This document shows positions 37,836 to 46,469 of a DNA stretch of 64,000 nucleotides, in pieces. The DNA comes from Sphingobium phenoxybenzoativorans. Its GTDB lineage: Bacteria > Pseudomonadota > Alphaproteobacteria > Sphingomonadales > Sphingomonadaceae. The translations under genes and the position numbers were made by a program. Below the pieces are notes generated by a model. It saw only the letters and a list, made by a program, of their open reading frames with translations. It ran no database searches and was not told where the DNA came from. Location of the stretch: positions 1-64,000 of the forward strand of contig NZ_MINO01000015.1 in NCBI RefSeq assembly GCF_001757355.1, given 5' to 3'. How positions within the stretch are numbered: position 1 is the stretch's first letter; each line of letters begins with the position of its first letter.

Positions 37836-39072
37836 AACGCAGCACCTGCACGGGATCGGTATTGGCGGCCTTGAACGCGGGATAGAGCGTCGCCAGGAAG
37901 CTGAAGATAAGCGCCATCAGGCAGATGATCGCTATCTCCACCGGATCGGGCTTGGACGGCAATTCGGTCAGGAACCGGACGGACGGGTCCCACAGATTCT
38001 GCCCTGTGATAAACTGGATCGCGTTCACCACCGCCTGGCGGAAGAACAGGAATATGAAACCCAGCACCATCCCGGCCACCATGCCCAGCGTGCCTATAGT
38101 GACGCCCACCGTCATGAATATCTTGATCAGGCCGCCCCGCGACGCGCCCATCGTCCGCAATATGGCGATATCCCGCGTCTTGGCGCGCACCAGCATAATG
38201 AGGGACGACAATATGTTGAACACCGCAACCAGCACGATGATGGAGAGCACGACAAACATCGCGACCCGCTCGACCGCCAGCGCCTCGAACAGCGAAGCAT
38301 TCATCTGCCGCCAATCGTTTACGACGGCGCGCCCCGCGACCTTCTCGGCCAGCGGCGCCAATATCTCCTGCACCTTGTCCGGGTTGACCGTCTCGACTTC
38401 GATCATGGCCACAACATCGCCCATCAGCAGCAAGGTTTGCGCATCCTCCATCGGCATGACCACGAACGCCTTGTCATAGTCATAGACGCCGATCTCGAAG
38501 ATCGCGGCGACCTCATAGCTGATCTCGCGCGGCACGGTGCCGAATGGCGTCGCCCGCCCCGCCGGATTGATGATGGTGATCCGGCTGCCCAGCGTAATGC
38601 CCAGATTCTCCGCCAGCCGGGAGCCGATGGCGACCTTGCCGCTATTGGGCGTCAGCGCGTCGAGCTTGCCGGCCAGCACCTTCATCGTGGTGTTGGAGCG
38701 GATGTCGTTGACGGTCATGCCGCGCACCAGCAACGCCTCGACCCGCCCCTGATAGGTGCCGAGCAATGGCTGCTCGATCAGGGGGGTGGCATTGGTGACG
38801 CCCGGCGTTGCCTTGGCCTCCTTCAGCACATTCCGCCAGTCGGGCAAGCGGCCATTATAGCCCTGCACCACGGCATGTCCGTTCAGGCCGACAATCTTGT
38901 CGAACAGTTCCGCACGGAACCCGTTCATGACGCTCATGACGATGATGAGCGCCGCGACGCCCAGCATCACGGCGACAAGGCTGATGCCCGCCACAAGGAA
39001 GATGAACCCTTCCCCCTTCCCTGGGAGCAGGTAGCGCTTGGCAATCATCCGTTCATAGCGCGAAAGAATCAT
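37828..39072 (-). CDS. lolC: Lipoprotein-releasing system permease LolC/LolE
   Basis: 414 aa from ATG 39072 ([25 protein letters not shown]). Typical MacB/FtsX-like permease: one helix near the N-terminus, a large periplasmic domain (about 50-270), and three helices at the C-terminal end, with the [15 protein letters not shown] coupling motif. Only one permease gene accompanies lolD, as in other alphaproteobacteria, so it presumably works as a homodimer. Confidence 0.95.
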   Translation of the reverse strand: MILSRYERMIAKRYLLPGKGEGFIFLVAGISLVAVMLGVAALIIVMSVMNGFRAELFDKIVGLNGHAVVQGYNGRLPDWRNVLKEAKATPGVTNATPLIEQPLLGTYQGRVEALLVRGMTVNDIRSNTTMKVLAGKLDALTPNSGKVAIGSRLAENLGITLGSRITIINPAGRATPFGTVPREISYEVAAIFEIGVYDYDKAFVVMPMEDAQTLLLMGDVVAMIEVETVNPDKVQEILAPLAEKVAGRAVVNDWRQMNASLFEALAVERVAMFVVLSIIVLVAVFNILSSLIMLVRAKTRDIAILRTMGASRGGLIKIFMTVGVTIGTLGMVAGMVLGFIFLFFRQAVVNAIQFITGQNLWDPSVRFLTELPSKPDPVEIAIICLMALIFSFLATLYPAFKAANTDPVQVLRYE

Positions 39073-39301
39073 GTCGGCGCGAGCAATCCTGTAATTTTCT
39101 ACTGTCCCTCTAGGTCGGGGGGAACATGCAGGCAAGGCGATGCAGATTGTTGCGTAATAATCACAGCATGACTCCAAAATGAATCATCCCTCCACTTTGG
39201 AGATGACAGCGCCGCCGCTGCGCCATAGCACGGTTCCCGGAACACAGGCACAAACGGCCGTGGTTCAGGGAAATCGCAGTCCTGGTCCGGAGCTTGGGGG
39301 C
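39073..39301. other. Intergenic stretch upstream of lolC, no gene seen
   Basis: About 230 bases between the divergent lolC start and a structured element. It contains no credible frame. TTGCGT near 39148 and an A/T-rich AAAATGAATC near 39176 could be parts of a plus-strand promoter for the structured element to the right, but the match is weak. Confidence 0.35.
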
Positions 39302-39384
39302 TAATGGATCGGTTGACGCGGTACCAAGGGGGAGACGAGCAATCGTCCATTAGTGCCCGGATCGGCGACGGTCCGGGCACTTTT
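39302..39384 (+). ncRNA. Candidate small RNA: two stem-loops ending in an orphan intrinsic terminator
   Basis: TAATGGA (39302-39308) pairs with TCCATTA (39346-39352), and directly after it GTGCCCGGA (39353-39361) pairs with TCCGGGCAC (39372-39380), followed by TTTT. The second hairpin looks like an intrinsic terminator, but no plus-strand gene lies upstream: the neighbour lolC points away. The first loop carries an AGGGGGAG purine stretch. The element may be a small RNA or a leader cut off before hsp20. Evidence is structural only. Confidence 0.35.
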
Positions 39385-39427
39385 GCATCCAGGCGACATC
39401 TTCCTGAGCGCCGCATTCCCCAACCCT

Positions 39428-39458
39428 CTTGAACAGGAAAATAGCTCAACCATATCAG
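39428..39458 (+). promoter_or_regulatory. Candidate heat-shock (RpoH) promoter of hsp20
   Basis: CTTG at 39428-39431 and CCATATCAG at 39450-39458 are separated by 18 bases, close to the alphaproteobacterial RpoH pattern CTTG-N17/18-CYTATNTNNG with one mismatch at the third -10 position. The predicted transcript would have a leader of about 90 bases containing the ROSE-like hairpins. Inference from position and motif. Confidence 0.5.
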
Positions 39459-39495
39459 CATGGTCCGGTCGCCAGTTCGGGATCGGACGCATTAT

Positions 39496-39558
39496 TGCCG
39501 GGCGCCTCATATTTTCGGGTCCGGCATCGTTCATTATGCTCATTGGAGATATGACATG
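39496..39558 (+). promoter_or_regulatory. ROSE-like RNA thermometer over the hsp20 ribosome binding site
   Basis: In the leader, TGCCGG (39496-39501) pairs with CCGGCA (39521-39526). The 3' hairpin pairs TAT-(G)-CTC (39535-39541) with GAG-ATA (39546-39551) around an ATTG loop, leaving G39538 bulged opposite the Shine-Dalgarno. The bulged G in U-Y/A-U-G-C-U facing the ribosome binding site is the hallmark of ROSE elements of proteobacterial small heat-shock genes. Warming would melt the short weak stem and free the site. Confidence 0.65.
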
Positions 39559-40017
39559 CGTGGTTTTGATCTTACCCCCTACCGCCGCTCCACCGTCGGA
39601 TTCGATCGTCTGTTCGACTTGATCGAAAACAGCCGCGCGGCGCAGGGCGACAATTATCCCCCTTTCAACATCGAGCGGATCAGCGAGGATCGCTATCGCG
39701 TGACTCTCGCCGTCGCGGGCTTCCGTGCCGAGGAGCTGGACATCACGGCCCAGCAGAATCTGCTGCAGGTGACCGGCCGCAAGGAGGAAAGCTCCAGCGC
39801 CGACCGCGCCAAGTTCCTGCATGTCGGCATCGCGAATCGCAGCTTTGAGCGTCGCTTCGAACTGGCCGACTTCGTTCGCGTCGACACGGCCGGTCTTTCG
39901 GATGGGCTGTTGACCATTGAACTGGTTCGTGAAGTGCCCGAGGCGATGAAGCCGAAGAAGATCGCCATCAACGGCGGTCAGGTCGTCGACATCGTGGCAA
40001 ATCGCGACGCCGCCTGA
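39556..40017 (+). CDS. Small heat-shock protein, Hsp20/IbpA family
   Basis: 153 aa from ATG 39556 (MRGFDLTPYRRSTVGFDRLF), whose ribosome binding site GGAGA lies within the thermometer hairpin. The alpha-crystallin domain runs from about residue 36 (YPPFNIERISEDRYRVTLAVAGF) to 130, with the conserved GLLTIEL near its end. It is an ATP-independent holdase for unfolding proteins. RpoH-like promoter and ROSE-like leader predict induction by heat at two levels. A strong terminator follows. Confidence 0.96.
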   Translation: MRGFDLTPYRRSTVGFDRLFDLIENSRAAQGDNYPPFNIERISEDRYRVTLAVAGFRAEELDITAQQNLLQVTGRKEESSSADRAKFLHVGIANRSFERRFELADFVRVDTAGLSDGLLTIELVREVPEAMKPKKIAINGGQVVDIVANRDAA

Positions 40018-40040
40018 ATTATCTCACCGATACGCATGAA

Positions 40041-40068
40041 AGGGGCCGCGTCATCGCGGCCCCTTTTT
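40041..40068 (+). terminator. Intrinsic terminator of hsp20
   Basis: AGGGGCCGCG (40041-40050) and CGCGGCCCCT (40055-40064) form a perfect 10-bp stem with a TCAT loop, followed by TTTT. It lies 24 bases after the hsp20 stop. Confidence 0.92.
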
Positions 40069-40144
40069 CTGTGGCGGTGACGTCACGCCGCCGCGCAATG
40101 TCATCAAAGCGTCATCTTAGAGATTGACAGTCCCGATCACCCCG

Positions 40145-41311
40145 ATGTTAACCATATTTGGAGATCGGGGACACATCTTGGCAGTTTTGAAATTTTCAGG
40201 CTCGGCCCAACCTTGGACGTCGGGGGCGGGAAAGCATTTCCGGCTGGTTTCGGGTGCCTTGGTCTGTGGATGGGCGTTCGCCAGACCCGCTTATGCGCAC
40301 AGCGTTGTCGAGACTGTCATCAGCCCGTGCCGGTCCGCCTGGGAAGGGATTCCCTGCGGGATAGAACCTGGCCGGACGGGCTTTGTGCAAAATGCCGATC
40401 CAAGCCTGGTTGACCAGGGCGACAGCGATCTCACAACAGATCCGGGCAAGGCCGATCTTGACCGCAGCGACACCGCGGCGGCCCCTGCGGTTTATGGTCC
40501 GGGAGAGCCGCAGCCTCAAAAATATCCCGAAAACGCCGCGCGTTTTCGGTCCTTCGGTAGCCAGTTCCGCACGATCCGGTGGGAGGTCGCCGCCGCCGCA
40601 ACCTACATGACGGTCCTCAATGTCGAGAAAATCGTCAAGGAAGGCGGCAAGAAGTTCCATTTCCAGAATGAAGGCTTTTTCGGAAAAAACACGATCAACC
40701 TCGGCCTGGACAAGTTGGCCCACGCCTATGACACCTATCTGTTCGCCGAAATTCTGCGCGCCCGCATCGACCGTAAGACGGCCGGCGAAGCGCGCGGCAG
40801 CGCAGTGACCGCAGCCCTGCTGGCTTCCGGCCTGATGCTCTATGGCGAAGTCTATGACGGGCTGAAAAAATCCAGCGGCTTTTCCTGGCAGGACGTCGTG
40901 ATGAACACGAGCGGCGCAGCCTTCTCCATTATCCGCAACGAGGTTCCGGGGCTGAAGGAGAAGCTCGACTTCCGTGTGCTGGTGACGCCGAATTCGGACG
41001 TCTACACGTTCGACGGCACCCGCCATTTCCGGCAGCAGCGCTATCTTGCGGCCTTCAAACTTGCGGGCGTCGAGAAATTCAAAAAGACGCCGCTGCGCCT
41101 TGTCGAACTGCATATGGGCTATATGGCGAGCGGCTTCACCGCGCGGGAGCGGGAGCGCAGCGACCCGCTCAAGCACCGGATATTCTTCGGCATCGGCCTC
41201 AATGTCGGCGAACTGCTGTTCGGCTCGACCAGCACCCGCGCGGGCCGCGCCGCCCGCTCGGTGCTGAACTATGTGCAGGTCCCCTATACGGCCGTACATG
41301 TTCACGATTAG
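40145..41311 (+). CDS. Hypothetical exported protein with DUF2279 (YfiM-like) domain
   Basis: About 388 aa from ATG 40145; a TTG at 40178 with GGGGAC before it gives a cleaner signal peptide (LAVLKFSGSAQPW.., cleaved after ARPAYA) and may be the real start. The mature protein has a low-complexity acidic stretch (about 85-115) and then a DUF2279-like region with NLGLDKLAHAYDTYLFAEI and GEVYDGLKKSSGFSWQDVVMN, as in YfiM-type lipoproteins. No function is known. It converges with the M49 peptidase gene. Confidence 0.8.
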   Translation: MLTIFGDRGHILAVLKFSGSAQPWTSGAGKHFRLVSGALVCGWAFARPAYAHSVVETVISPCRSAWEGIPCGIEPGRTGFVQNADPSLVDQGDSDLTTDPGKADLDRSDTAAAPAVYGPGEPQPQKYPENAARFRSFGSQFRTIRWEVAAAATYMTVLNVEKIVKEGGKKFHFQNEGFFGKNTINLGLDKLAHAYDTYLFAEILRARIDRKTAGEARGSAVTAALLASGLMLYGEVYDGLKKSSGFSWQDVVMNTSGAAFSIIRNEVPGLKEKLDFRVLVTPNSDVYTFDGTRHFRQQRYLAAFKLAGVEKFKKTPLRLVELHMGYMASGFTARERERSDPLKHRIFFGIGLNVGELLFGSTSTRAGRAARSVLNYVQVPYTAVHVHD

Positions 41312-41314
41312 GGG

Positions 41315-42970
41315 TTAGATTTTCTCTGGATAGCTTGGCTGGATATCCACCGGGATGGATTGCATGGTCGCAACCACGGCCTGCGCTTCCGCATCCAGCT
41401 TCGCATAGCGCGTGTAGAAGGCTTTTACGCCCTCATAATCGCCATCGCCCTGCAGCTTTACGATCGCCGCGATAAGAGCGCCTAGCGCCGCCTCCATCTT
41501 GTCGTCATTGACCCGGAACCGCTTCGCGCCGCTGTCCCATGAGAAAGCGCCCTGCTCGCGCAGGAACGTATATTGCGCGGCCGCGCCCTGCCCATGCGCT
41601 TCCCCCAGGCCGAAGCGCATCGCCCGGAAAATGCCGGTGAAATAGGTCGCATAGAGTTGCGGGCGCTCCGCCGCCGGAATTTCGCCCTTCTTCATCATGA
41701 ACAATATGTTCCAGGCGCCCATCACATCAGCCTTGCACTCCTCAAGGCTCGATGCCTGCTCCTTCAACTCCTGCGTGACGGTCGTCTTGCGGCCATCCTT
41801 GACGATGGTGCCCGGCCCCAGGCTGTGCGACAGCTCATGGAACAGCGTCTCATTCTCCATATAGTCCTTGGAAAGCAGGGCCGCCTGTTCGGGCACCAGC
41901 ACCAGCGCGCCCATCGGCTTCAATATGCGCTCGAACTTCGCGCCCAGCACGTTGGAGAGGATGACTTTCTTCGCGCCCTTCGCCTCGCGCACCCGCTCAT
42001 CATTGGGCAGGTTGAACGCGACCGTCTGTATGCCCGGAACATTCTCGCCACCGCCATGCACCTGGTCGACGACGGCGATTGGGGACTCAAAGCCGCGCTG
42101 GAAATTCTTGTAGGTCTCGGCAACCGGCAGGTTCGCCTCCATGTCGCGCAGATAATGCTTATATTTGTCGAGCGCCGCCGACGCCTTCGGGTTGCGCAGC
42201 GTCACATAAGCTTCAAACGCTGTCTTTTGCCCATAAAGCTCGTCGCGATAGCTTTCATAGGGGCCGATGGTGATTTCGATCGGCGTGTCCTTCACATCCA
42301 TCCAAGCCAGTTCCGATTCGAAATAATCGTCGGTGCGGAACGCCGTGGCGCGCAGCGTCAGGAATTTCTTGAGGCTGGCGTTGGTGGTGATCGCCGCCGC
42401 CTGTTCCAACAGCTTCGCCGCAGGCTCCAGCCATTGCGCATACTGTTTCGAATAGGGGATAGCGACAAGCTTGCCGCCCTGCCGCTGCACGACCGTATAG
42501 GGGCTGAGCAGCGCGTCCTTCTCGGCCGGATGGGCAGCGATATACCCGTCCAGTTCCGTCTTGCTCAGGTCGACGGGGTAATAACCGCCCCCCGGAGGCT
42601 TGGGCTGCGTTCCCCAGAAAGGTGCGTCCTCGTTCAGCCGGTCCCATGGCCCCGCCATCAGATCGAACATGTCGAGCAGCAGCGGCTGGTCCGCTCGCCG
42701 GTTCCGCGCAATCGCGCTGCGCACCTGTGGATTGTCGGCATAATTCTGTCGGAGGTAGATATCCGACATCTTGTTCGCTGCCTGGATCAGCAGGTTCACG
42801 ACCTGCCGCTCCTCGACGTTCAGATAGCTAGTGTCCGGCCGCATCTCTATGCGCGCCATTTTCGCGCGCGTGGCGCTGAGGTCATGGGCCGATTCGGTCG
42901 CGGCGACCGCCGGGGAGGCGAACGGAAGCGCGGTGGCGAGCATCAGGCTCGCTATCAGGGTAATACGCAT
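41315..42970 (-). CDS. Exported zinc dipeptidyl-peptidase III-like hydrolase (M49)
   Basis: 551 aa. Signal peptide (MRITLIASLMLATALPFASPAVA), then a two-lobed M49-type fold. The zinc motif is FHELSHSLGPG (HELSH, one residue shorter than the HEXXGH of classical DPP III) with the second motif EECKAD. The family removes dipeptides from the N-terminus of oligopeptides; the signal peptide places this one in the periplasm. Bacterial members with the short HEXXH zinc motif are less well characterised, so substrate is open. Confidence 0.9.
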   Translation of the reverse strand: MRITLIASLMLATALPFASPAVAATESAHDLSATRAKMARIEMRPDTSYLNVEERQVVNLLIQAANKMSDIYLRQNYADNPQVRSAIARNRRADQPLLLDMFDLMAGPWDRLNEDAPFWGTQPKPPGGGYYPVDLSKTELDGYIAAHPAEKDALLSPYTVVQRQGGKLVAIPYSKQYAQWLEPAAKLLEQAAAITTNASLKKFLTLRATAFRTDDYFESELAWMDVKDTPIEITIGPYESYRDELYGQKTAFEAYVTLRNPKASAALDKYKHYLRDMEANLPVAETYKNFQRGFESPIAVVDQVHGGGENVPGIQTVAFNLPNDERVREAKGAKKVILSNVLGAKFERILKPMGALVLVPEQAALLSKDYMENETLFHELSHSLGPGTIVKDGRKTTVTQELKEQASSLEECKADVMGAWNILFMMKKGEIPAAERPQLYATYFTGIFRAMRFGLGEAHGQGAAAQYTFLREQGAFSWDSGAKRFRVNDDKMEAALGALIAAIVKLQGDGDYEGVKAFYTRYAKLDAEAQAVVATMQSIPVDIQPSYPEKI

Positions 42971-43128
42971 GCGCCGATCCTATCGCCGCCATTCGGGCTG
43001 TCCAGCAAACACGATGCTGCGTCCGCAAATAGGCCGCTATCCCGGCAAACTGGACGAAAGATAAGCCGGCGCGGTGCGACCAATCCGGCCCGGCCGCGTT
43101 ATGACGGCTATATTGAGAGGAGTCCGAT

Positions 43129-43434
43129 ATGAAACAAACGAAGCTCATGGCCGCCGCACTTGCCGTGGCGGTGGTGGCCCCCGGCCTCGCCCCGCAGGTC
43201 AGTTTTGCCCGCGACCGTGAATATCGCGGCGATGACCGCCGCTATGATTCCCGCTGTAAGCGGAGCAAGGGCACGACCGGACTGATCGTCGGCGGCGCGG
43301 GCGGCGCGGTGGCAGGCAGCGCGCTGGGCGGCGGGACGCTGGGCACGATTGCCGGTGGCGTGGGCGGCGCATTGCTCGGTAAGCATATCGACAAGAAGAA
43401 TAACGAAAAGAACAACCGCCGGCGCAATTGCTGA
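43129..43434 (+). CDS. Glycine-zipper 2TM domain protein
   Basis: 101 aa. Signal peptide (MKQTKLMAAALAVAVVAPGLAPQVSFA), a charged segment rich in Arg/Asp (RDREYRGDDRRYDSR), then a glycine-zipper (GLIVGGAGGAVAGSALGGG followed by GTIAGGVGGALLG) that would insert as a hairpin in a membrane, and a basic tail. Similar small proteins in sphingomonads are linked to the cell envelope, without defined function. Divergent from the M49 peptidase. Confidence 0.85.
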   Translation: MKQTKLMAAALAVAVVAPGLAPQVSFARDREYRGDDRRYDSRCKRSKGTTGLIVGGAGGAVAGSALGGGTLGTIAGGVGGALLGKHIDKKNNEKNNRRRNC

Positions 43435-43451
43435 CGATCTGGGTAGAACAT

Positions 43452-43553
43452 CCATTCATGCTTGGCTTGTCGAAGCCAGTCCTGAGCGCCTGCCGAAGGA
43501 ACTGCCCTTACTCAAAGAGAAGGTCGGAGGTTCGGCAGGCTCAGCCCGAATGG
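43452..43553. repeat. Palindromic intergenic repeat (CTTGTCGAAG/GGCTCAGCCCGAA family)
   Basis: CCATTC (43452-43457) pairs with GAATGG (43548-43553) and the inner GTTCGGCAGGCTCAG with CTGAGCGCCTGCCGAA. It sits between the convergent glycine-zipper gene and pyrG. Same family as 11396-11493 and 14016-14110, but diverged. Confidence 0.75.
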
Positions 43554-43575
43554 ACTTTCTAGGCCTCGTCCGTTT

Positions 43576-45207
43576 TCAGACGAGCCGACTATGCTTGACC
43601 GCCGCTTCGATAAAGCTGGCGAACAGCGGATGCGGATCGAATGGCTTGGACTTGAGTTCCGGGTGGAACTGCACGCCGACGAACCACGGATGATCGGGCC
43701 GTTCCACGATTTCGGGCAAGGTGCCGTCCGGCGACATGCCGGAAAACAGCAGGCCACCCTTTTCCAGAGCGTCGCGATAGCCGACATTTACCTCATACCG
43801 GTGCCGGTGCCGTTCGCTGATATCCTCGCCCTGGTAAATGCCGGCGACAACGCTGTTTCCCGCGAGCTTCGCCGGATAGGCGCCAAGCCGCATCGTACCG
43901 CCCAGATCGCCGCCGGCGGCGCGCTTCTGAAGGCCCTCAGTGCCCATCCATTCAGTGATCAGGCCGACGACCGGTTCCCTGGTGTCGCCGAACTCGGTGG
44001 TTGATGCATCCTTGATGCCCGCCGTGTTCCGCGCGCCCTCGATACAGGCCATCTGCATGCCCAGGCATATGCCGAAGAAAGGCACGTCCCGCTCCCGCGC
44101 GAAGCGGACGCTGGCGATCTTCCCCTCGCTGCCCCGCACGCCGAAGCCGCCCGGCACCAATATGCCGTGCATCGGCTCCAGGCTGGCGGCAATGTCCCCG
44201 CCCTTCTCGAACAGTTCAGCGTCGATCCATTTGATATTGACCTTCACCCGGTTGGCGAAGCCGCCATGGGTCAGCGCCTCGTGCAGCGACTTATAGGCGT
44301 CCGGCAGCCCGACATATTTGCCGACAACGCCGATCGTCACCTCCCCTTCCGGGTTGGCCTGACGGTCCATAATGTCCAGCCAACGATCCAGCACCGGCTC
44401 CGGCGACCCGTCTATGCCGAAGGCGCGCAGCACTTCTTCGTCCAGCCCTTCGGCATGATATTGGGTCGGCACTGAATAGATGCTGGGCGCGTCAAGCGCC
44501 GGGATCACCGCTTCCTTGCGGACGTTGCAGAACAGGGCGATCTTGGCCCGTTCGCTATCCGGCAAAGGCTGCTCGCACCGGCACAGCAGGATATTGGGCT
44601 GGATGCCGAGCGACGTCAGTTCGCGCACGCTATGCTGCGTCGGCTTGGTCTTCAGCTCACCGGCCGCCGCGATGTACGGCACCAGCGTCACATGGACGAA
44701 GATCGACTGCCCCCGGCCCAGATCGTTGTGGAGCTGGCGAATCGCCTCCATGAAGGGAAGGCTTTCGATGTCGCCGACTGTGCCGCCAATCTCGCACAGG
44801 ACGAAATCCAGATTGTCGGTGTCCGCCATGGCGAAGGCCTTGATCTCGTCCGTGACGTGCGGGATCACCTGCACCGTCGCGCCAAGATAGTCGCCGCGGC
44901 GCTCCTTGGTGATGATCGTCTGATAGATGCGGCCCTGCGTCACATTGTCGGACTGATGCGAAGGGACGCCGGTAAACCGTTCATAATGGCCAAGGTCAAG
45001 GTCGGTTTCCGCCCCGTCATCGGTCACATAGACCTCGCCATGCTGATAGGGCGACATCGTGCCCGGATCGACATTGAGATAGGGATCGAACTTCCGGATA
45101 CGCACGCGATATCCCCGCGCCTGCAGCAGAGCTGCAAGACTGGCGGCCATAAGGCCCTTGCCAAGCGAGGAGACCACGCCGCCGGTTATGAATATATACC
45201 GCGCCAT
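43576..45207 (-). CDS. pyrG: CTP synthase PyrG
   Basis: 543 aa. Makes CTP from UTP, ATP and glutamine. The N-terminal synthetase domain begins [20 protein letters not shown] with its nucleotide loop; the C-terminal glutamine amidotransferase has the nucleophile in [11 protein letters not shown] and the His-Glu pair in [12 protein letters not shown]. Normal length. It lies downstream of secG on the same strand, the usual arrangement, though kdsA and eno do not follow. Confidence 0.98.
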   Translation of the reverse strand: MARYIFITGGVVSSLGKGLMAASLAALLQARGYRVRIRKFDPYLNVDPGTMSPYQHGEVYVTDDGAETDLDLGHYERFTGVPSHQSDNVTQGRIYQTIITKERRGDYLGATVQVIPHVTDEIKAFAMADTDNLDFVLCEIGGTVGDIESLPFMEAIRQLHNDLGRGQSIFVHVTLVPYIAAAGELKTKPTQHSVRELTSLGIQPNILLCRCEQPLPDSERAKIALFCNVRKEAVIPALDAPSIYSVPTQYHAEGLDEEVLRAFGIDGSPEPVLDRWLDIMDRQANPEGEVTIGVVGKYVGLPDAYKSLHEALTHGGFANRVKVNIKWIDAELFEKGGDIAASLEPMHGILVPGGFGVRGSEGKIASVRFARERDVPFFGICLGMQMACIEGARNTAGIKDASTTEFGDTREPVVGLITEWMGTEGLQKRAAGGDLGGTMRLGAYPAKLAGNSVVAGIYQGEDISERHRHRYEVNVGYRDALEKGGLLFSGMSPDGTLPEIVERPDHPWFVGVQFHPELKSKPFDPHPLFASFIEAAVKHSRLV

Positions 45208-45300
45208 GGGAATGAAGGCTTAGCCCCTAACAAAGCTGTTGGGCAAGCGCGCGAATCCGCCCGCCTGCAAAAATACTCGGAAATAGTTTTTTGATCTGGA

Positions 45301-45693
45301 TCAGTTGGCCAGCGGAACGGTCTGATTGCCCGTCGCCGCAGGAGCCGCGCTGTTGCCGACAGACTGCGCCGCGCCTGCCAGCGGGTCCTGACCCGCCATC
45401 GGCGGAGCGCCGTTCGCCGCTGCAGGAGTCTGCGTCTTGGACAGCGAGGTGTCGATGGTGCTCGGCGCATGCTTGACCGAGGCGATGACCGCCATGACGA
45501 TCGACAAGCCGACGAACAGCGTCGCCAGGATCGTCGTCGACCGGGTCAGGAAATCCGCCGCGCCGCGCGCCGACATGAAGCCGGACGGGCTGCCACCCAT
45601 GCCCAGACCGCCGCCTTCCGACCGCTGCATCAGGATGACGGTGACCAGGATCGCGCCGATGATCGCCTGGACGACAAGGAGGAAGGTGAACAT
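45301..45693 (-). CDS. secG: Protein-export translocase subunit SecG
   Basis: 130 aa. Two membrane helices: MFTFLLVVQAIIGAILVTVILMQ at the start and TTILATLFVGLSIVMAVIASV at about residues 52-72. Between them is the conserved RSEGGGLGMGGSPSGF loop. The Ala/Pro/Gln-rich tail (70-130) is a common alphaproteobacterial extension. It is the auxiliary subunit of the SecYEG channel. tpiA, its usual upstream neighbour, is 4 kb away. Confidence 0.95.
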   Translation of the reverse strand: MFTFLLVVQAIIGAILVTVILMQRSEGGGLGMGGSPSGFMSARGAADFLTRSTTILATLFVGLSIVMAVIASVKHAPSTIDTSLSKTQTPAAANGAPPMAGQDPLAGAAQSVGNSAAPAATGNQTVPLAN

Positions 45694-45992
45694 GCGGAAG
45701 TCAAAGCCCGGTTATGAAATGCGTTGGCGGGCACATAGCGATGATGTGGGCTGGGGGCAATGGCGGAGGGACGCGCTTATGGCTGGGGCATGTCCGCTAT
45801 CGCCATTGTGGGAAGCTGCTTCGCGTCCGGCCCGGCTGGCGCTGCATCCACCGCCCAACTAATTTCCGCTCCGGCCTAATCGTTGCGGGCAATCAATGTC
45901 CGAACGGTTCGGTTGCGGCGTACGGCTTCGCTCACGGTCCATATACATAGGGATAGCGACGCCAGCGCCGGACAAAAAAGAAGGAGGAATGG
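45694..45992. other. Intergenic stretch between secG and the EthD gene
   Basis: About 300 bases upstream of two divergent genes. No tRNA, hairpin with U-tract or credible frame was found. It presumably holds the secG promoter at the left and the EthD promoter at the right; AGAAGGAGGA just before 45993 is a strong ribosome binding site. It marks the left edge of the accessory block. Confidence 0.4.
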
Positions 45993-46406
45993 ATGCTGAA
46001 GATATTGACCTTTGCCCGCCGTCGCCCCGGAATGTCCCTGGAGGAGTTTGACGACTATTGGCGCAACCATCATGGTCCGCTGGTGTCGCAATATCTCGAC
46101 CTGATCGGAGATGTTCGCTACGTCCAGACGCGGGTGGCTCACCCCAGGGTTTTCGACATGGTCAATGGCCCGCGAAACGCCAATCCGGGCGCCAGCCTTC
46201 CCTATGACGGCGTTGCCGAACATTGGTTTGAAAGCGAGGAAGCGCTGATTGCCGCATGGCAGTCACCCGCCGGAAAGGAAGCGCTGGCCGCGATCGCCGC
46301 CGATGAGCCGAATTTCATCGACCATAAGACCAGTTACAATTTCGTCGGCGAACAGCGGCTGGTCTATTCTTCGCCGGGCTACAGATCTCCGCTGGGCTTT
46401 GGCTGA
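45993..46406 (+). CDS. EthD-domain protein
   Basis: 137 aa ferredoxin-like (dimeric alpha/beta barrel) fold: KILTFARRRPGMSLEEFDDY and WRNHHGPLV at the N-terminus and a VAEHWFESEEALIAAWQSP stretch in the second half are typical of EthD proteins. Family members include decarboxylases/dehydratases and proteins linked to degradation of ethers and aromatics; most are unassigned. Strong GGAGGA before the ATG. Convergent with the carboxymuconolactone decarboxylase-like gene. Confidence 0.88.
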   Translation: MLKILTFARRRPGMSLEEFDDYWRNHHGPLVSQYLDLIGDVRYVQTRVAHPRVFDMVNGPRNANPGASLPYDGVAEHWFESEEALIAAWQSPAGKEALAAIAADEPNFIDHKTSYNFVGEQRLVYSSPGYRSPLGFG

Positions 46407-46469
46407 GGGCGTCTTCGTCGCGGGCGCCCGGAAACGGCATGCCCGCGACGGAAATCCCCGGATGGAGTA

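Noticed and set aside
45694..45992. Search for a tRNA next to secG
   Set aside because: No acceptor/anticodon/T-arm pattern fits; no tRNA was found elsewhere in the window either.
46418..46452. GTCGCGGGC/GCCCGCGAC hairpin between the EthD and AhpD-like genes as terminator
   Set aside because: Good stem but no U-tract on either strand; left as an unclassified hairpin.
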